Shown: one piece after another, positions 47,364 through 61,806 of the stretch
How the letters are laid out: each line of letters starts with the position of its first letter
Position numbering within the stretch: position 1 is the first letter of the stretch
Source of the DNA: Protula sp. h YS-2021
Taxonomy: Eukaryota; Annelida; Polychaeta; Sabellida; Serpulidae
Reading direction: 5' to 3'
Assembly (NCBI GenBank): GCA_949752745.1
Contig: OX457033.1
Coordinates: forward strand, 18,639,907 to 18,703,906
DNA length: 64,000 nucleotides
Made by a program: the position numbers and the translations under genes
Notes under the pieces: generated by a model
Seen by the model: the letters and a program-made list of their open reading frames with translations, nothing else
The model's database searches: none
What the model was told of the DNA's origin: nothing

Positions 47364-48457
47364 TAAAGAGATAATGATGATGCTGATGACCCAGTGACCC
47401 AGTAAATATTGTGACGTTGGAGATTTGCGTTGGATAGACGTCGCAATCAATGTCGGGTTTTGGTTTTTATGAAAGTCGAAACAACGTCTACCTTCCGACG
47501 TTTGACAGACGTCGATTATCCGACGCATAATCAACGGTGCGTAAAGTTTCCAAATAGAAGTAAAAAAAACATCCATGTCTTATAGATATCTCGAAAGCGA
47601 TGTTGTGCAGACGTTGGGAAAATATCAATTTAAAATTGCCGTCAAGATAGTGACAGTAATTGGGTAGCCTCCGCCACAACGCCCCCACCTTTTTTCAAAA
47701 GCATGTGAGAAAGAACTTGCGAGTATTCTATTTCCTTGTTTGGGTCTATTTTTAAAGCAACTATCATGGCTACGGTTTTCGGTAAGCAAAAGCACGTGAA
47801 AGTTGTTTTTTCGCTGCGATTCCAACGTCTATACAACGTTCATTTTTCACCGTCCATGATAACGTCGATCTTGTGACGTCTATTCACCTTTGCACTAAAG
47901 ACGTTGATTTGATGTTGGAACAACTGTGTTTCGGTTGCGAATAAAAGCAAGCAGTGTTGCTTACAAAACGTCTAGTTAGCATTATGTCAAAGACGTTGGT
48001 TAGACGTCGGTCTGAGTTAAGATCAATCACAATCAGAATACAACCAGAGTTCATGTTGTTGCTTTTTTTGTGTGTGCTCGGATCGATGCTGCAGCCTCAA
48101 ATAAACGTTGGATCGACCTTAAAATGTTTCTTCGGAAGATGCACGACGGCAGAATGTCTCCTTCTGCTGTCACAGGGAAGAGTTTAGTCAGCTATTCGCT
48201 TCGATCATGTTAACTGTTATTATGATTGATATTTTTAAGCATTCATGATATAACACTTAACAAATAAAGACATAATATATTGGCAAATATATTTTATGTA
48301 CTTCTTGTTGCTATAGTGTTTAAATACCTTATATTTTACCATTAAAAAACAGCTATTCTGTTTTACTAATTTTTTTGTCGGCCTGCCTTGTCATTGTTTT
48401 GTTATCGTACTGGAATCATAGTTCCAAACTTTTGCCGGCATATTTCATTTCCGAATC

Positions 48458-48560
48458 ATGATTGACTCTGTGATTGATTCTATGATTGATTCTGTGATTG
48501 ATTTTGTGATTGGTTCCCTGTTTGATTCTGTGATTGATTCTGTGATTGATTCTGTGCAGC
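48458..48560 (+). repeat. 12-bp minisatellite (TGTGATTGATTC)
   Basis: About eight units of GATTGATTCTGT with few changes. Confidence 0.88.
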
Positions 48561-49464
48561 CCATGCGCTCTCATTCTACTACGACCTCTAATATGACACT
48601 TCATCTAAAACCTAAGTCCCTTTGGCTGTTCGCAGTGGCGCCCCCAAAGTTCAAGGGTCCCTTGGTACTATACAACGCACAGAGAATGTTGTACATAATA
48701 AAATAAATTATATACTTACGATGCGTGAGTTGCATTCGAAATAGCGTAATCATTACTCCGGTCTTTAGCCATAATTCATCCCCCTACCAAAATATACACC
48801 TGTCTTTTAACTCCACAAACAAATCGTTATGCTTGTCCAGTGCCGTTGCGGTGCAGTTAAGCTAAAAAATCCTCATTTACTAATATACAGTTATTTCGTT
48901 CCTTTCCAATGACCTCTCTCCGCAGGTAGATAATAACGACTAAACAACTGAACGACATGCAACCCTGCTTCGCCCTGGTCCCAAACTTTACACAGCTCTC
49001 AGACTTATTTGTGTAAGGGCTGAATCATCCGCTGTGAAGACGAAAACATTTCTTTAAAAAATATTAACGCGAGAAAGTATAAAAAGGGCCTGCAGATATT
49101 TTCTGAAATAGACTGGTTATATACGAATATATTTAATTCGAGGTGCAGCATTTGTTTTTTTGTGTCGTCGTTTGTAAATATTATTGGCGGGACGAGAGCT
49201 TTATCAATCAATATGAGGAGATTTTTTTCTTCTTGTTGACTAAGAGCAAAATGTTTTTTTTCTCTCTTTCTGATGGCGAACACGTGAAAGAACAGGCTTC
49301 ACGAAAACTGAAAAGCTGGGCTTTTATTCACCGGTGTTTGAATAGAAATCAACCGGGGATACTTGATAAAATATGTGTAACAAGAATGTAGGAAGAGATC
49401 CCCTTTCCCGGAACAGACCCCCCTTTTTTGGTAGGAACAGACCCCCCAGGAACAGACCCCCCCC

Positions 49465-49585
<121 letters not shown>

Positions 49586-50439
49586 GTCCCGAGATATATC
49601 TTTTTATATATATATTTCTGTATTTTACAATTTGAAATTGTTATTTTAAATTGCGTGTGAATGTGCCAATGCCCTTTCATCATAATGAAAGGGATGAAAG
49701 GATGTATTGTTGTTGTTTCATCTTGATCAAAGAGTGATCGCAATTGCAATTTGAAAAGATTTTTAGCATTAACACAATTGAAGGGTTCCGTGCACAAACC
49801 TGTTATGTAGGGTTAACAGCACTCGAGAAAATCGCTCTTAAAGTTCGGAAAACTGCAAAATCTGAATTTTAAGTCTGCGATTGTTATTGTCTGACCGATT
49901 TTAATAAATGAGGTGTCTCCAGATTTGTCACTGCTTGAGAAACACGATAAGCTATAAAAATGCAATTTTTATGTGTAAACGTGCCAGAAAACCAAAAAAA
50001 ACTTTAAAAATGAACATGGTATTACGGCGTGGCATTCACAGTGAAAATGTCTTTTAGGGTGCACAATCCTGGTATTCCGGCTTAACATGTAAACAAATGT
50101 CCAGATAATATGTAAAACGTCTGTTTTACTTAGGGTGCAAAAACATGCATATTTGTATGCATGACCGAAAGTAACGCTGTTTTACGTGAGTCGCCCCACA
50201 AATGATAAAAACAATGATTTCCAGTTACTGGAAAACACGTTAGACAAGTACTCGTTGGTTTTCGACATTTAAAAAGCATATTTTGAGAAAATAATCACAT
50301 TTACTCTATATTAACGTTATTTCACTACCACCCCCTGATCTCCATCGCAACCGAACAAGTTTAAGTAAATTTTTAGACCCGAACCGGACGAGCCCGGGGC
50401 AAGGGGTCTATACGATTGCCCTCTGTCCGTCTGTCTGTC

Positions 50440-50880
<441 letters not shown>

Positions 50881-52336
50881 TCCGGTTGGGGTCTGCGCCT
50901 TCGACGATGGCTTGTTATATTTGTTTCCCGGAGTTTTAATGCGTACAGCCCCCCCCCCCCCCAATCACTGACCAGAATCATGGACCGACAAACAGTTAAT
51001 TCTTATAGTTAATTCTAATACAGTGGAACCCTTTAAGCCGACATTGTAGGAAGGATCATTTTACGTCCGTTTATCCGACATAATTTTAATGCAAAACTAG
51101 ACGGAGACCCCACTTGGAATGATAACTTAAAACGGAAGGTAGATGATATTGCTATTTGTTAACAATTTTCACATGTCTGAATGTAAAACATCCTCCTAAA
51201 TACTGCCAACTATACCGGTAAGGTCAAAGTAAAAAATTTTTGTCAGGTTCACCACTTCAGATGACCCTCCATACATGTGCCAAGTTTGATTGGTCTAGCT
51301 TCAGCAGTCTTGGAGGAGATGTCTGGAAACCGATTGCTCTATCTCTTACCGTTTTCGAGATAAAGGTCAACTTCCGGTTTGGGGCTCGAAAGTGACCTGG
51401 AGGTCAAGGACACCGGAAGTTATACCTTACGTAACGTCGTATAAGGGGTAGAGGTCGAAAATGAGGTCAAAAATGAGGTCAAAATTGCTCTTACCCTTTT
51501 CGAGATAAATCATTGTTTTTCTTAAATAACGTTTTTCGCGATTTGACCTTGACCATCAAGGTGAAGGTCGGACTGGATTAGTCGTATCACTATAGGGGGC
51601 TTGAATGTATGTGCGTATGTTAAACTTTTTCTTTAAAATGCTACTCCTCCTACAGTTTTGCTCCAATCGTTTTGATATTACGCAGGAATGTTTCCTGGGT
51701 GGTCTCCCACTTGTCTATTACCTTTTATGACGATTGACGAACGAAAAACTGACAAAATGGCGGCACTTTTTGTGCCCGTTTTCACCCATTTTAAAAATAC
51801 TACTCCTCCTACAGTTTTACTCCAATCGTTTAAAAGTTACGCAGGGATGTTCCCCAGGGTTTCGCCTACGAGTCTATTATTTTTTTCGCGATTCGCCAAA
51901 AGCTGCCGAAATGGCCTAACTTGGAGTTTGGCAAAAACTGGAATAAATGGTAGTGAATAACTGAATTGTCATACCATTCATTTCTCTCAATTTCAAATAG
52001 TTATAAATTTTTAATTGAAAGTTTCTTAGGTGTTTCTCCACCTGGACTTTGCTTTTTTCGCAAAGCACAAAAAATGCCAAAATGGTGGAAATTTGAAAAA
52101 TTTATGAAATTGTGTAAATGTCGGTAAATACGTGAATCGTCAAAACCCAACCTGTCCAACGTCCCCTTTCGGGTAGCTTCCACCCGGAAAAACTCGTTTT
52201 TGTATATTAAAATTATGAAAAAGTTACGCTCAGAAACAAAGTTCTTCATTTTATGGCCTAACAGTATTCGTTTCAGAGTTTTTCTCTAATGCTTGTTTGG
52301 TAACTCGGCTGGGTCGTGTCCTTGGACATGCTTGTT

Positions 52337-52640
52337 GACCTTGACCATGACGGAGGAGGCCAAAGTCACCGAGGTACATCTTATATAATGTCTGTTAGGC
52401 CCAACGGGTCGAAAATAATATCAAAATCGTCCTATCTCTAACCGTTTACGAGATACTGGTCAACTTCCGGTTTTTGACCTTGACCATGACGGAGGAGGTC
52501 AAGGTCACCGAGGTACCTCTTATATAACGTCTTTTAGGCTCAAAGGGTCGAAAATAAGCTCAAAATCGCTCTTTTTCTAACCAATTACGTCTTAAAGGTC
52601 AACTTCCGGTTTTTGACTTTGACCATGACGGAGGAGGTCA
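52337..52640 (+). repeat. 139-bp tandem repeat, 2.2 copies
   Basis: GACCTTGACCATGACGGAGG recurs at 52337 and 52476 and, with one change, at 52615, exactly 139 bp apart, with CAACTTCCGG near each unit end. Confidence 0.9.
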
Positions 52641-53169
52641 TAGTTACACGTGTAATATGCGCGATAATTTTTAACAGAAACCTATCAGCAGCTGAAGTAT
52701 TATATGTAAATATTTACATTTCAACAAGGGATAACATTTTTGTGCACCCGAGAATTCTGCATTGTTTACATTTTATCTCTGATATTATTCACATGTTAAC
52801 ACAACTTAACAGGATTGTGCAACCGGGAAAATTTCAAAATTTTAATGGAAAAGACCTGTTATCTCGGCATGTCATTATTGTGCACCCGATTTCTCATTTC
52901 AAACAAGACTTAACATGTTTTGATGACCATTTCTAAGCATATTTCATCGGTGGAAACTTTACAGATGATAGATCTGGACTCCAGGAACTCAAATATACCT
53001 CAGTGCACAAACATGTTATCTCAACATAACAGGTTTGTGCACGGAACCCTTCAATTATTAATGACTGTGAGATCACACAAATAGTATCAACTCAATTACA
53101 GAACTAGAATGCTATCAAAAGCTCTCTGTCAAAACAAACACCAAATTAACGGAGATTCAATCCGCACAG

Positions 53170-53214
53170 TTATCAGCAGATTCTCCCAGTCCTCTCAGTC
53201 TCTCTTCCTCTCTC

Positions 53215-53253
<39 letters not shown>

Positions 53254-53450
53254 CTGTCTTTCTCTCTCTCGTCCCCTCTCCCCCAGTCCTCTCAGTCTCT
53301 CTTCCTCTCTCTCACTCTCTCTCTCTCAGTCTGTCTTTCTCTCTCTCGTCCCCTCTCTCCCAGTCCTCTCAGTCTCTCTTCCTCTCTCTCTCTCTCTCTC
53401 TCTCGGTCCCTGTTTCTCTCTCTCGTCCCCTCTCTCACAGTCTCTCTCTC

Positions 53451-53493
<43 letters not shown>
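53170..53493. repeat. (CT)n-rich microsatellite
   Basis: CT dinucleotides interrupted by CAGT, CGTCCC and TTCC blocks that recur as a higher-order unit of about 90 bp. Confidence 0.93.
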
Positions 53494-53494
<1 letters not shown>

Positions 53495-53498
<4 letters not shown>

Positions 53499-53705
53499 TT
53501 GTGAACCAATCTTATTTGCGGTCCTATTTGTGAGGTGGTCCTATTTATGATGCGATTTTAATTGTGATGTAGTCCTGTGTGTGACCTGATCTTATTTGTG
53601 ATCCTATTCGTGAGGTGGTCTTGTTTGTGCTTGGGTTCTATTTAGGATGTGGTCCTATTTTTGATGTGATCTTATTCGTAGTCCTATTTATAATGTGGCT
53701 CTGTA
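53495..53705 (+). repeat. Degenerate ~18/36-bp repeat
   Basis: Repeats of GGTCCTATTTGTGA and TGATCTTATT. The wording is similar to the 33-bp arrays at the window start, but shared ancestry is uncertain. Confidence 0.6.
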
Positions 53706-55800
53706 GCGATCTTCCGTTTTGATAGTGTTGCATTTCTTCTAATTTTCTAAAATATTAATTGAGGGAAACGTATGCATACTTAGTAAGACACTATTAGAAG
53801 ATACCTTAAATTCTATGAACTATTTTCATTTGGGAATGTACTCAGAATAAGTAATATATTCTGTAAAATTAATTCTAGATTTTGAACCTACTTGTTCTAC
53901 TATTTAACACCAGTATCGTGACAATCATAATGAAAATGCATTGTATGTTAGGAATTTTGAATTTTAAATGGCTTGCAAATTACTACAACTTTGTTGGAAC
54001 CTCACATTATAGTATCAAATAAAACGCTATATTCCAGGCCTCAATAATATGCATAAGAATAACTTTTCTAATTGCTGTTTTATGTCTCAGAGCTGAGGTT
54101 TCAAAACTCGTAAGTTATCAACACGCGTCTCGTTCTCTTTGACTTTTTAACGCGTTCGGCGCGTTTTTCAGTCCTAGGCTTGTCTAACAAATCAGCACTG
54201 TGCATTATTTTTGGACGCCAAGAGTTTCGTTTTCATACAAAGTGAAGATATCAGGATTTTAAATCCCGGCCTATGTAAAGAATTAGCGGTTCTTCAAGAC
54301 AATTAACCAGGGCCTTAGTGACCGAGCAAAATTTCAAGCCCTGTTGACTCTGTCACTAGCCGCGGACGATGTCACCGTAGTCCACAGAGACCTGGACTCG
54401 CATTTCAGTGACAAGGCAGGGGAATTAGGAAGACCTCCATAGCCGGAATTCTCCCCTGCGCCGGGCTCCAGCCATCCAGTGCTTCCGCATACGTCTAGCT
54501 CAACAACTCATCTGGCCATTTCAGTTTCCAGAAAAAAGCAGGAGGAGTTTTAAAACGAGGTGCTTGCTAAAGAAACGAAAGCCCAACAGAAAGAGCACCC
54601 CGTTTGCTGCAGTCTCACATCCTAAACCCCCCCCCCCCCCACACACACCCTCCTTCCATGTCTCTGCCAATCTCCCTGATAATGCAGACATCAACTGCCT
54701 CGCTGGGGATCCAAGGCATCGCCTCCAGTACTGGAAGCCACAGCGCAACCGTAGACTACCTGCTCCCTCCTCATTTGATTACCATACGTAGCATTAACCC
54801 CAGCAGGGGAGGAGCAGAGCTCTGATGAGCCACATTCAGGGGCTGCAGACTCATCTGATGAAGAAAACTCATATGATTCCGGAAGTGCAGCTCGCCTAAC
54901 GAGCGAAGGATGCAATACGCTCCCCGAAAAAAGGCCCGCGCCTATGGATGGATCCAACAGCGGTGAAGAGCGATCAATTCCCAACACTGTTAAGACTTTT
55001 CTCCTCGCTCTTTCTTGGACCCTGGCACCCGCAAGCCAGCCATTCATCTCGGCTATGAGGCCCAGAGGAAAGGTTTTTGGAACACCTCCATATACTTGTC
55101 AGATGCCAAACCTCATGTTCCATTACCATAATCATCAAGAAGGTATCTATGCTTCCATTGGGTTAAAGGCAAAGGCTCCTGGTTGTTCCACTCCCTCTTC
55201 GGTCTGCAACGGCACCTTTTCGAAGTTCATGAAAGTTCTCGAGGCGTGGTCTCGGGTAAAAGGTATATTTTTTTTCAACATCTAGATAACATGTTTCTGG
55301 CGCATCTTCGGGGAGAGGTTGTCCGCCTGTTAACTTTGGAACTGGTAAAGCAAACCGTAAAGGAAGGCCTCTGGCCAAATTGGCTGAGTCAGAGCTAGTC
55401 CCAAAACAGGATTTGATCCTTCTGAAAGAGAGGAGATCAACTGAGTCAATTAGCCGGAAGCAGAGGTGAGTTTGCATCAAACGGAGACTCCACCAGGTTT
55501 CCTGGTGGTCACGGAGACGACAAGTCTTTTGGACAAGCTGTACTACAGACCGTTCCAGCAAGGTAACGTGGGACCCATATCAGTGCTGTCACTCAAAGCG
55601 GATGTCCTTGAAATCTCATCAATCTCTAGCCTTTGGATGGATCCAGAGATTATAAACAAGGAATTCCCCTCCCCGAAGTACGGATTGAGACAGAGCCATG
55701 CCTCTAGGGGAGGGGTATCACTACCAGGGCAGCTGTGGCAGGACTCCTGCCACATAAACTTAGAGCTACAAGTGGTAGGGACAGTCTAGCGGAGTGCCTA
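53706..55800. other. No gene recognised; possible old retroelement debris
   Basis: Several open frames of 70-130 codons on both strands (for example 54944-55285 and 55561-55163) have no domain I recognise. GC content is locally higher from 54300 to 55800, which suggests inserted, formerly coding DNA, perhaps retrotransposon sequence. Confidence 0.4.
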
Positions 55801-56405
55801 TCGGAGAATTGCGTGCGACACTACACTAAACTACAACTTGTCCAAATCGATCTGCCAGACTAATATGCCGTATTGACAAAAGAAACCATATTCGGCCAGT
55901 TCTCCAAGAATTACATTGGTTGCCAGTCAATCAAAATTGAATACAAAATTTTAATGATTATTTTTAATGTCATTAAGAACCAAGCACCGCAGAATTTGTG
56001 TAATCTAGTCGAGTTTTAAAAAAAACATGAAAGAATCACTAGGTCAACAGCAAACAAATTGCTAAGTCAAAAACTGGTCAAATCTACTTATGGAAATAGA
56101 GCTTGCTCAAATGCTGGTCCAAAACTGTGGAATGCCCTGCCCCCAGAAATTCAGAATTGCCAGTCGATTCATTTATTTAAAAAGAGTCTCAAAACATATC
56201 TTTTTCAGACAAGCGTATTTGAGATGTATCTTTAATTTCTAGTCTAATTTTATTGTAATCTAGTCATACTGTTGCTAAATGATTTAATGTGTAATAGTTC
56301 TATTTAACAGTATTGTATCGTATCCATTGTATCGTTTATCTTGTAAAGCCCTTTGAGCTAATGTTGATAGGGGGCTATATAAATATTCTTTATTATTATT
56401 ATTAT
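55800..56405 (+). mobile_element. LINE 3' fragment (CR1/L2-type reverse transcriptase tail)
   Basis: Broken frames read like the C-terminal end of a LINE reverse transcriptase: QSIKIEYKILMIIFNVIKNQ, AGPKLWNALPPEIQNCQSI and LFKKSLKTYLF. The family motif is (A)PKLWNSLPxxIRxxxSxxxFKxxLKTxLF. It ends with GCTATATAAATATTC and a TTA-repeat tail, as CR1/L2-like LINEs do. Stops and frameshifts show it is dead. Confidence 0.75.
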
Positions 56406-56827
56406 TAACACAAACTTTCCCCCAGGACTCCACAAAAAAACCATGCTCGTCTCAGATATTTAAGAGATATTCTCATGTTATGTGTTCCAATAATGTCACG
56501 CTGACTTCCATTTATATCAGCAGCCGAGCAAACATGCCTTGGATTCGATCTCGATAACCCTTCACAGTCCTGCACGTTTAACTGTGTGGGACCTGCTTAG
56601 GCATCAGGAAGTAGGTCTTACGTGACTGCATTGTTTTGGTTAGACTTCAGATTTTTTTTATCTTCAGTCCTTTTTCTTTATTTGCCTTTTTATTGCTCTA
56701 ATGAAGAAAGAAGCAGCAAAAATGGAGTTTACTCAAAATATATCCTCATTTATTCGAGTTCAGTTGACCGTATTTTGCCTGGTTCTGTGCTAGAGGCGCG
56801 CTTAAGTTTATTCGCACGTACGCTCCT

Positions 56828-57226
56828 GTATTCAATAATGTGGTTCAACTCAAACTCTCTCTTAAAACTCAAAATTTGAGCACAGTATGAGCTTCGGTCA
56901 TTCAATAAGCAAAACTTAAGGTCAAAATGAGTCTAGACTTTGAGCTTTGAGCCAGAGTGGCGGTGGCTTAAAATAAAGTAAAGTCAAATAAGATAACTAT
57001 ACAGGTAGTGACCTTTTGTTTCACACTGTAACATGTCTGCAGTGCTTTTTTTCACTCATTTTAAATTACACAAACATATCTTCTACCGCAGCCCACAGAA
57101 AGGATCTTAGTGGAGTTTCGACGCTGATAAGCTCAAATTCATATTTTTGAACAAATGCCCAGTGGAGTTTGATACTCAAGTTTTAGACTCAATTTGAGTA
57201 TGAGCTTGAGCTACCTTATTGAATAC
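56828..57226. mobile_element. Probable MITE with GTATTCAATAA termini
   Basis: GTATTCAATAA at 56828 and TTATTGAATAC at 57226 frame a 399-bp segment. The sub-ends also pair loosely (AAACTCTCTCTTAAAACTC and GAGTATGAGCTTGAGCT). No coding frame. Confidence 0.55.
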
Positions 57227-57235
57227 GGGCTCTGG

Positions 57236-57288
57236 CTTTACGGCCTCTGGCTTTACGGAGCTGGCTTTACGGACTCTGGCTTTACTAA
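57236..57288 (+). repeat. Short tandem repeat (CTCTGGCTTTACGG)
   Basis: Four units of CTGGCTTTACGG with variable spacers directly right of the MITE. Confidence 0.75.
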
Positions 57289-58435
57289 GCAATCGCTAGA
57301 CACCGATTTTTAACATATCTTTGTTCTCCAGCCTCCAGTTTCCACTCCATTTGCTTTGACTTCAGCTCGAGTCGTGGACTTCTTATAGCACAAAATAAAA
57401 AAATAAATAAATAAATGAATAAATAAATAAAAAGAATATATGCAAATAAAGGACGCAACCACCTTCTAAAAATAGGTAGTCTAAAGGGACTGGGGCAGAA
57501 AAAAGTTATACATGTGGATTTGCCAAAGACGCAAATTTAATCAGTGTAAAGGCTTTGCTTGAAGCAAGTTCACAAAGCTGTAAGCTCGAAGAGTTTCTAG
57601 AAATATCGTCGTTTCTCTCAGAATTTTATGAATAAAGTACTGCATAAAACAAATTTATTCATAGTGTAAGATGCCAACAATATTTCTTGTTTTTAATGTT
57701 CATATTAAAGACAGGAAAAAAACTGAATGACACTGTATAATTGTGAACAACCACTACTCATATTAGCAACATTGAAACCGTCAGCGAGAGAGTGAAATCT
57801 GAAATTTAGGCCGAGAAAGAAAAAATTGTTTCTCATCCTTGCTAATTTTTTTTTTATTTGTGAAAACTTGTGACCCGCTATTGACCAAATTCTTATTTCT
57901 GTTCTTTTTTTTAACGGTGTGTAATGATTTTATAAAGAGTCAGCATGGTTATAACATGAAAGTGCGAGAACCTGAATGCGTCAGCGCGAAAACTTGAGAA
58001 TAATTTTTTCCTATGAAGGTCATTTTCAGTACCTTTTCTGCCATACAATAGTTTTTTTTTAATTTTAAAAATTTACACACGCGGGCCGGCCAGTCGAATT
58101 CTTTTCTTTTCTGCTTCTCTCGATATTTTTTACTATTTACGATTTATTGACCCGGCCGGGGATGAGAAATAAGGTTACTTTTTGTGTTGGTTTTAGCCCC
58201 CCCCCCCCCCTTTTTTTGAATGGCAATGGCACAAACTTTTTCCACAACGTTCTCTATAAAAACACTATATTTGCGATAAAAGTGCGCGTCGTGGTTACCA
58301 ACCCTTCCGCCATGTTGAAGGCAGTCTGTGTAATCCTCTATTTCACGAAATGGTAGGTTTCGCTCAATGAGAAACAGCGAATAATAGATTTTAACTTTTT
58401 ATTTTTTGGTACTTTTTATTTGGATATGACATTAA

Positions 58436-58443
58436 CAGTCATC

Positions 58444-58474
<31 letters not shown>

Positions 58475-58479
58475 CCACT

Positions 58480-58510
<31 letters not shown>

Positions 58511-58600
58511 TCATCATTATCATCAGCATTATCATCATCACCACCATAATCATCATTATCATCACCATCCTCCTCCTCATCATTATCATCATCTTCTTTT
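58436..58600. repeat. (ATC)n microsatellite
   Basis: CAT/ATC triplets with ACC and TCC interruptions. Confidence 0.93.
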
Positions 58601-60343
58601 TCTAAATATCGCTGAAAAAATCGATCAAATGCTGTTTTCTGGTTTCTTTGGAATATATTGACAACGCTAAAATGCTATATATATTTCTAATTATTAAATT
58701 AATTGACGTATTACATGCGCGTTCTTGAGGCTGTAGGGAATACCTGAATACTGATCGCAGCAATGCCCAGGACAGACCTATAAAATTCACAACTGCGTGG
58801 CACAAATGTTAAGTCAAGTAGTTAAAAACGGTGTGCGAAATTTATTAAAAAATATTGATTTAAAGATTCTAAAAATTCAGTTAAAATACCTGACATAACT
58901 GGAATGTATTGCAACAAACATATATGATTTACAACATGTAAATTAGACAGGATGGTCCCTGCAGGCTTAGATCTTGGCCCATGTCCCCGGAACAATATTT
59001 CAGAGGATAACAGCAGACAAAAAAATGCTGTGTCGAGGGAAAATTTTCAAAACAAATGGTCTGCATATGGAAAAGCTTTATGACAAACGTTGACTGACGA
59101 GAAACTGATAACGAGTTAGTACAATATTTTGCTTAGGTTAAGCCCTCCGGAGGGCAGTACCTGGTGTTTTTTATTATTGTTTGTTTGTTTATCTTTTTTG
59201 CTATATTTCTTTACTCATCTATTTATACATATTTTTCGTCCAGCTGTTAACATCGGTTTCATAAATACTCTGTAATATTATTTAATGTCGTGTAGATTGA
59301 AGAAATTTAGTGAACTATTATACATATGTAAAAGATAGAACTCGAAGGAGTTGGTTGTTATCATTTAAATACTCCAACGACTGCTAACGGAACATAACAG
59401 TAATGCTGTGCCATCTAGGAGAGCATATCGGTGTGTGACTGAGTGAAAAATAAAATAAAAATCCACAAAAACATGTCCCCGGAGATGGGTTTTGATGTAT
59501 GGCGGTTGGGTCCCGGGGGAGGGATGGGAAGGAAGCTCTCACGAATAAGTTGGTTATCATGCGCATCCATAAATTTTAAATGACCACTAAACGTGAAGTG
59601 CTAAGTTTGCAATAATAACCCCTTGTAACTATACGGGGCGAAGTTCTGAAACCTTGCCATAATTGACGACTTCTCTGATATATCGTCACTGACGAGGGCA
59701 GCTGGTGATAGATCAAGCCGCTGCAATATCAGCTTTCGGTCTATGGTCGCTTAACGTAGAGCTTGACACTGAGCTGTTGACATATGGTCGTCGCTGGACA
59801 CCGGGCTTTCGTGTGCACAAGAGGACGCCTGACATGTGTACGTTGTGGTAAAAACAAACACGCTTCGGTTTTTTAAAGACATTTATTCCATTCCATGCCC
59901 ATTCAGCAACGTTATTCACACGACGGAATGCAAGTTCAAAATCCACACACCTCTAGCACACACCACCCGCACACGGCCGACCCAAAAAATATTTATTTGC
60001 ACCGCTGTCAAATGATTTCTCCGAGGGTTTTTGTATATTTGTGTGTCTTAATCATCGCACGGATATGAGCAGTGAGTGCGTACGTAGTGTCGTAAAACTG
60101 TTCACGAAATAATTTTGGTACGGAAATGTCTTCGAAAACTGTTCCAAAGTGTCCGCACGTCCCCAAAATCCTAAAGTACTTTTGGATACGCGGTTAGTTA
60201 TTTTTGAACGCGTGGACATCAAGATATTCAAATCGCTGTAAGACATGTACCAACAATCTAAACAAGAAACAAATGAAAGCTGAACAAGGAAAGAAATTTT
60301 TACCGAAAGTTACTAAGATGGCCAAAAAGCCTGAGAGAAGAAT
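58601..60343. other. Intergenic; nothing recognised
   Basis: Only short open frames without recognisable domains and no clear repeats. Confidence 0.5.
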
Positions 60344-60346
60344 ATA

Positions 60347-60408
<62 letters not shown>
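60344..60408. repeat. (TA)n microsatellite
   Basis: About 30 TA units with one TGTA interruption near the start. Confidence 0.96.
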
Positions 60409-60411
<3 letters not shown>

Positions 60412-60785
60412 CATGTCTATTTCTAGCAGCTGCCCATTGGACAACGAGACGTTTTCCAACTATTTTTGAACCGGACATTTTGCAACCGCATATATATCTT
60501 TTTATATATTTAATTTAAGCAGTTTAAGATATTCATAATTATATTCCATATTTTTTTAGTTACTTGGAATTGATGTGTGACGTCTTCTCCGATATTTCCA
60601 CGGATACATTTATTCATGCACCATAATCCGTTATTTGTAATGTACCTGTAAATGGGGCAACCTAAATTTTCACCCTTGATTTAATTGCTTTGGATTAAGA
60701 ATAGATAAAAGTAATATAAAAAGATAATAGATTACAAATGAAAGCGGCAACCCATTCAGACAGATTACTGCACGGGATTCTCTGC

Positions 60786-61036
60786 TGTTTATAATCAACA
60801 TAGAAGTGTGGGCAGTGTCACTGTTTATAATCCACATAGAAGTATGGGCAGTGTCACTGTTTATAATCCATATGGAAGTGTGGGAAGTGTCACTGTTTAT
60901 AATCCACATAGAAGTGTGGGCAGTGTCACTGTTTATAATCCACATAGAAGTGTGGGCAGTGTCACTGTTTATAATCCACATAGAAGTGTGGGCAGTGTCA
61001 CTGTTTATAATCTATATGGAAGTGTGGGCAGTGTCA
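60786..61036 (+). repeat. 36-bp minisatellite, seven copies
   Basis: Unit GTGTGGGCAGTGTCACTGTT plus TATAATCCACATAGAA with 36-bp spacing. Because 36 is a multiple of three, open frames with 12-residue repeats appear on both strands; none is likely a gene. Confidence 0.92.
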
Positions 61037-61806
61037 ACCCACATTGTTGAAAGTTATTGCCTGTAAAGGGCTTAAAAACGTAACATTCATAAGTACTGTA
61101 ATTTAAAAAAAATATAAGATTTTGAAACAAATCGTTTAAGTCCCAAGCCCTGATTTTGTGGACTTATAACACTCTCAGTGCAAAACGTCTAGATAGCGAT
61201 ACAATTCATCTTATTTCCTTTTCACGCTCCTTAATGTAAAAAAATATGCGGCTGCAAAATGTCCGGTTTGGACAATGTCCAGTTGGAAAATGTCCCGGAC
61301 TGACACATACAGTCGGACCTCTCGAGAAGACCACCTGTCAAATGAGACCATCTTCGAGGTGAGACCGCTTCTGTGCCTTCCCGCTGTCATTCGCTCCTGT
61401 TGAGGAATAGTCCTCCACCAACGAACCCTTTTACCGTAAGCAGTCGTAAGTCAGGGGTGCGATTTTGTAGATAACAATAGGACTGTAGGTATTGGTAAAA
61501 GCGTTAACGTGGTTATTTCTCTCACGACTACAATCATAAGCTTTATAGTGTGAATTTTTTGTTATTTAAAGATTCTCAAATATTACGTTTTAAATTTAAA
61601 ATCGTTTCTACAAAAGATTATTAAGAAACTTCCAAGATTATTATTAAAATTATTATAAAATTCCAATGTTATTTTCAACAATAACATAACAATATAAACC
61701 CAAGGCAATTTATTAAAACCTAAGAGTTATCAAGACATGAAAGCCTAGTGGATATATTCAACGACTAGCTGTGCAATGTTACTCTTTGTAACTGATTTTG
61801 TGATAT
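61037..61806. other. Downstream of ELOVL6; nothing firm
   Basis: Probably the ELOVL6 3' UTR near its right end. A segment at about 61310 (CAGTCGGACCTCTCGAGAAG) resembles pogo/Tigger-type transposon ends, but no partner end was found. Confidence 0.4.

Noticed and set aside
51018..51080. CAGTGGAACCCTTTAAGCCGAC, similar to pogo/Tigger ends
   Set aside because: No matching opposite end or TA duplication found nearby; too short to call.
60806..61066. 12-residue repeat proteins on both strands
   Set aside because: Artefacts of a 36-bp minisatellite.
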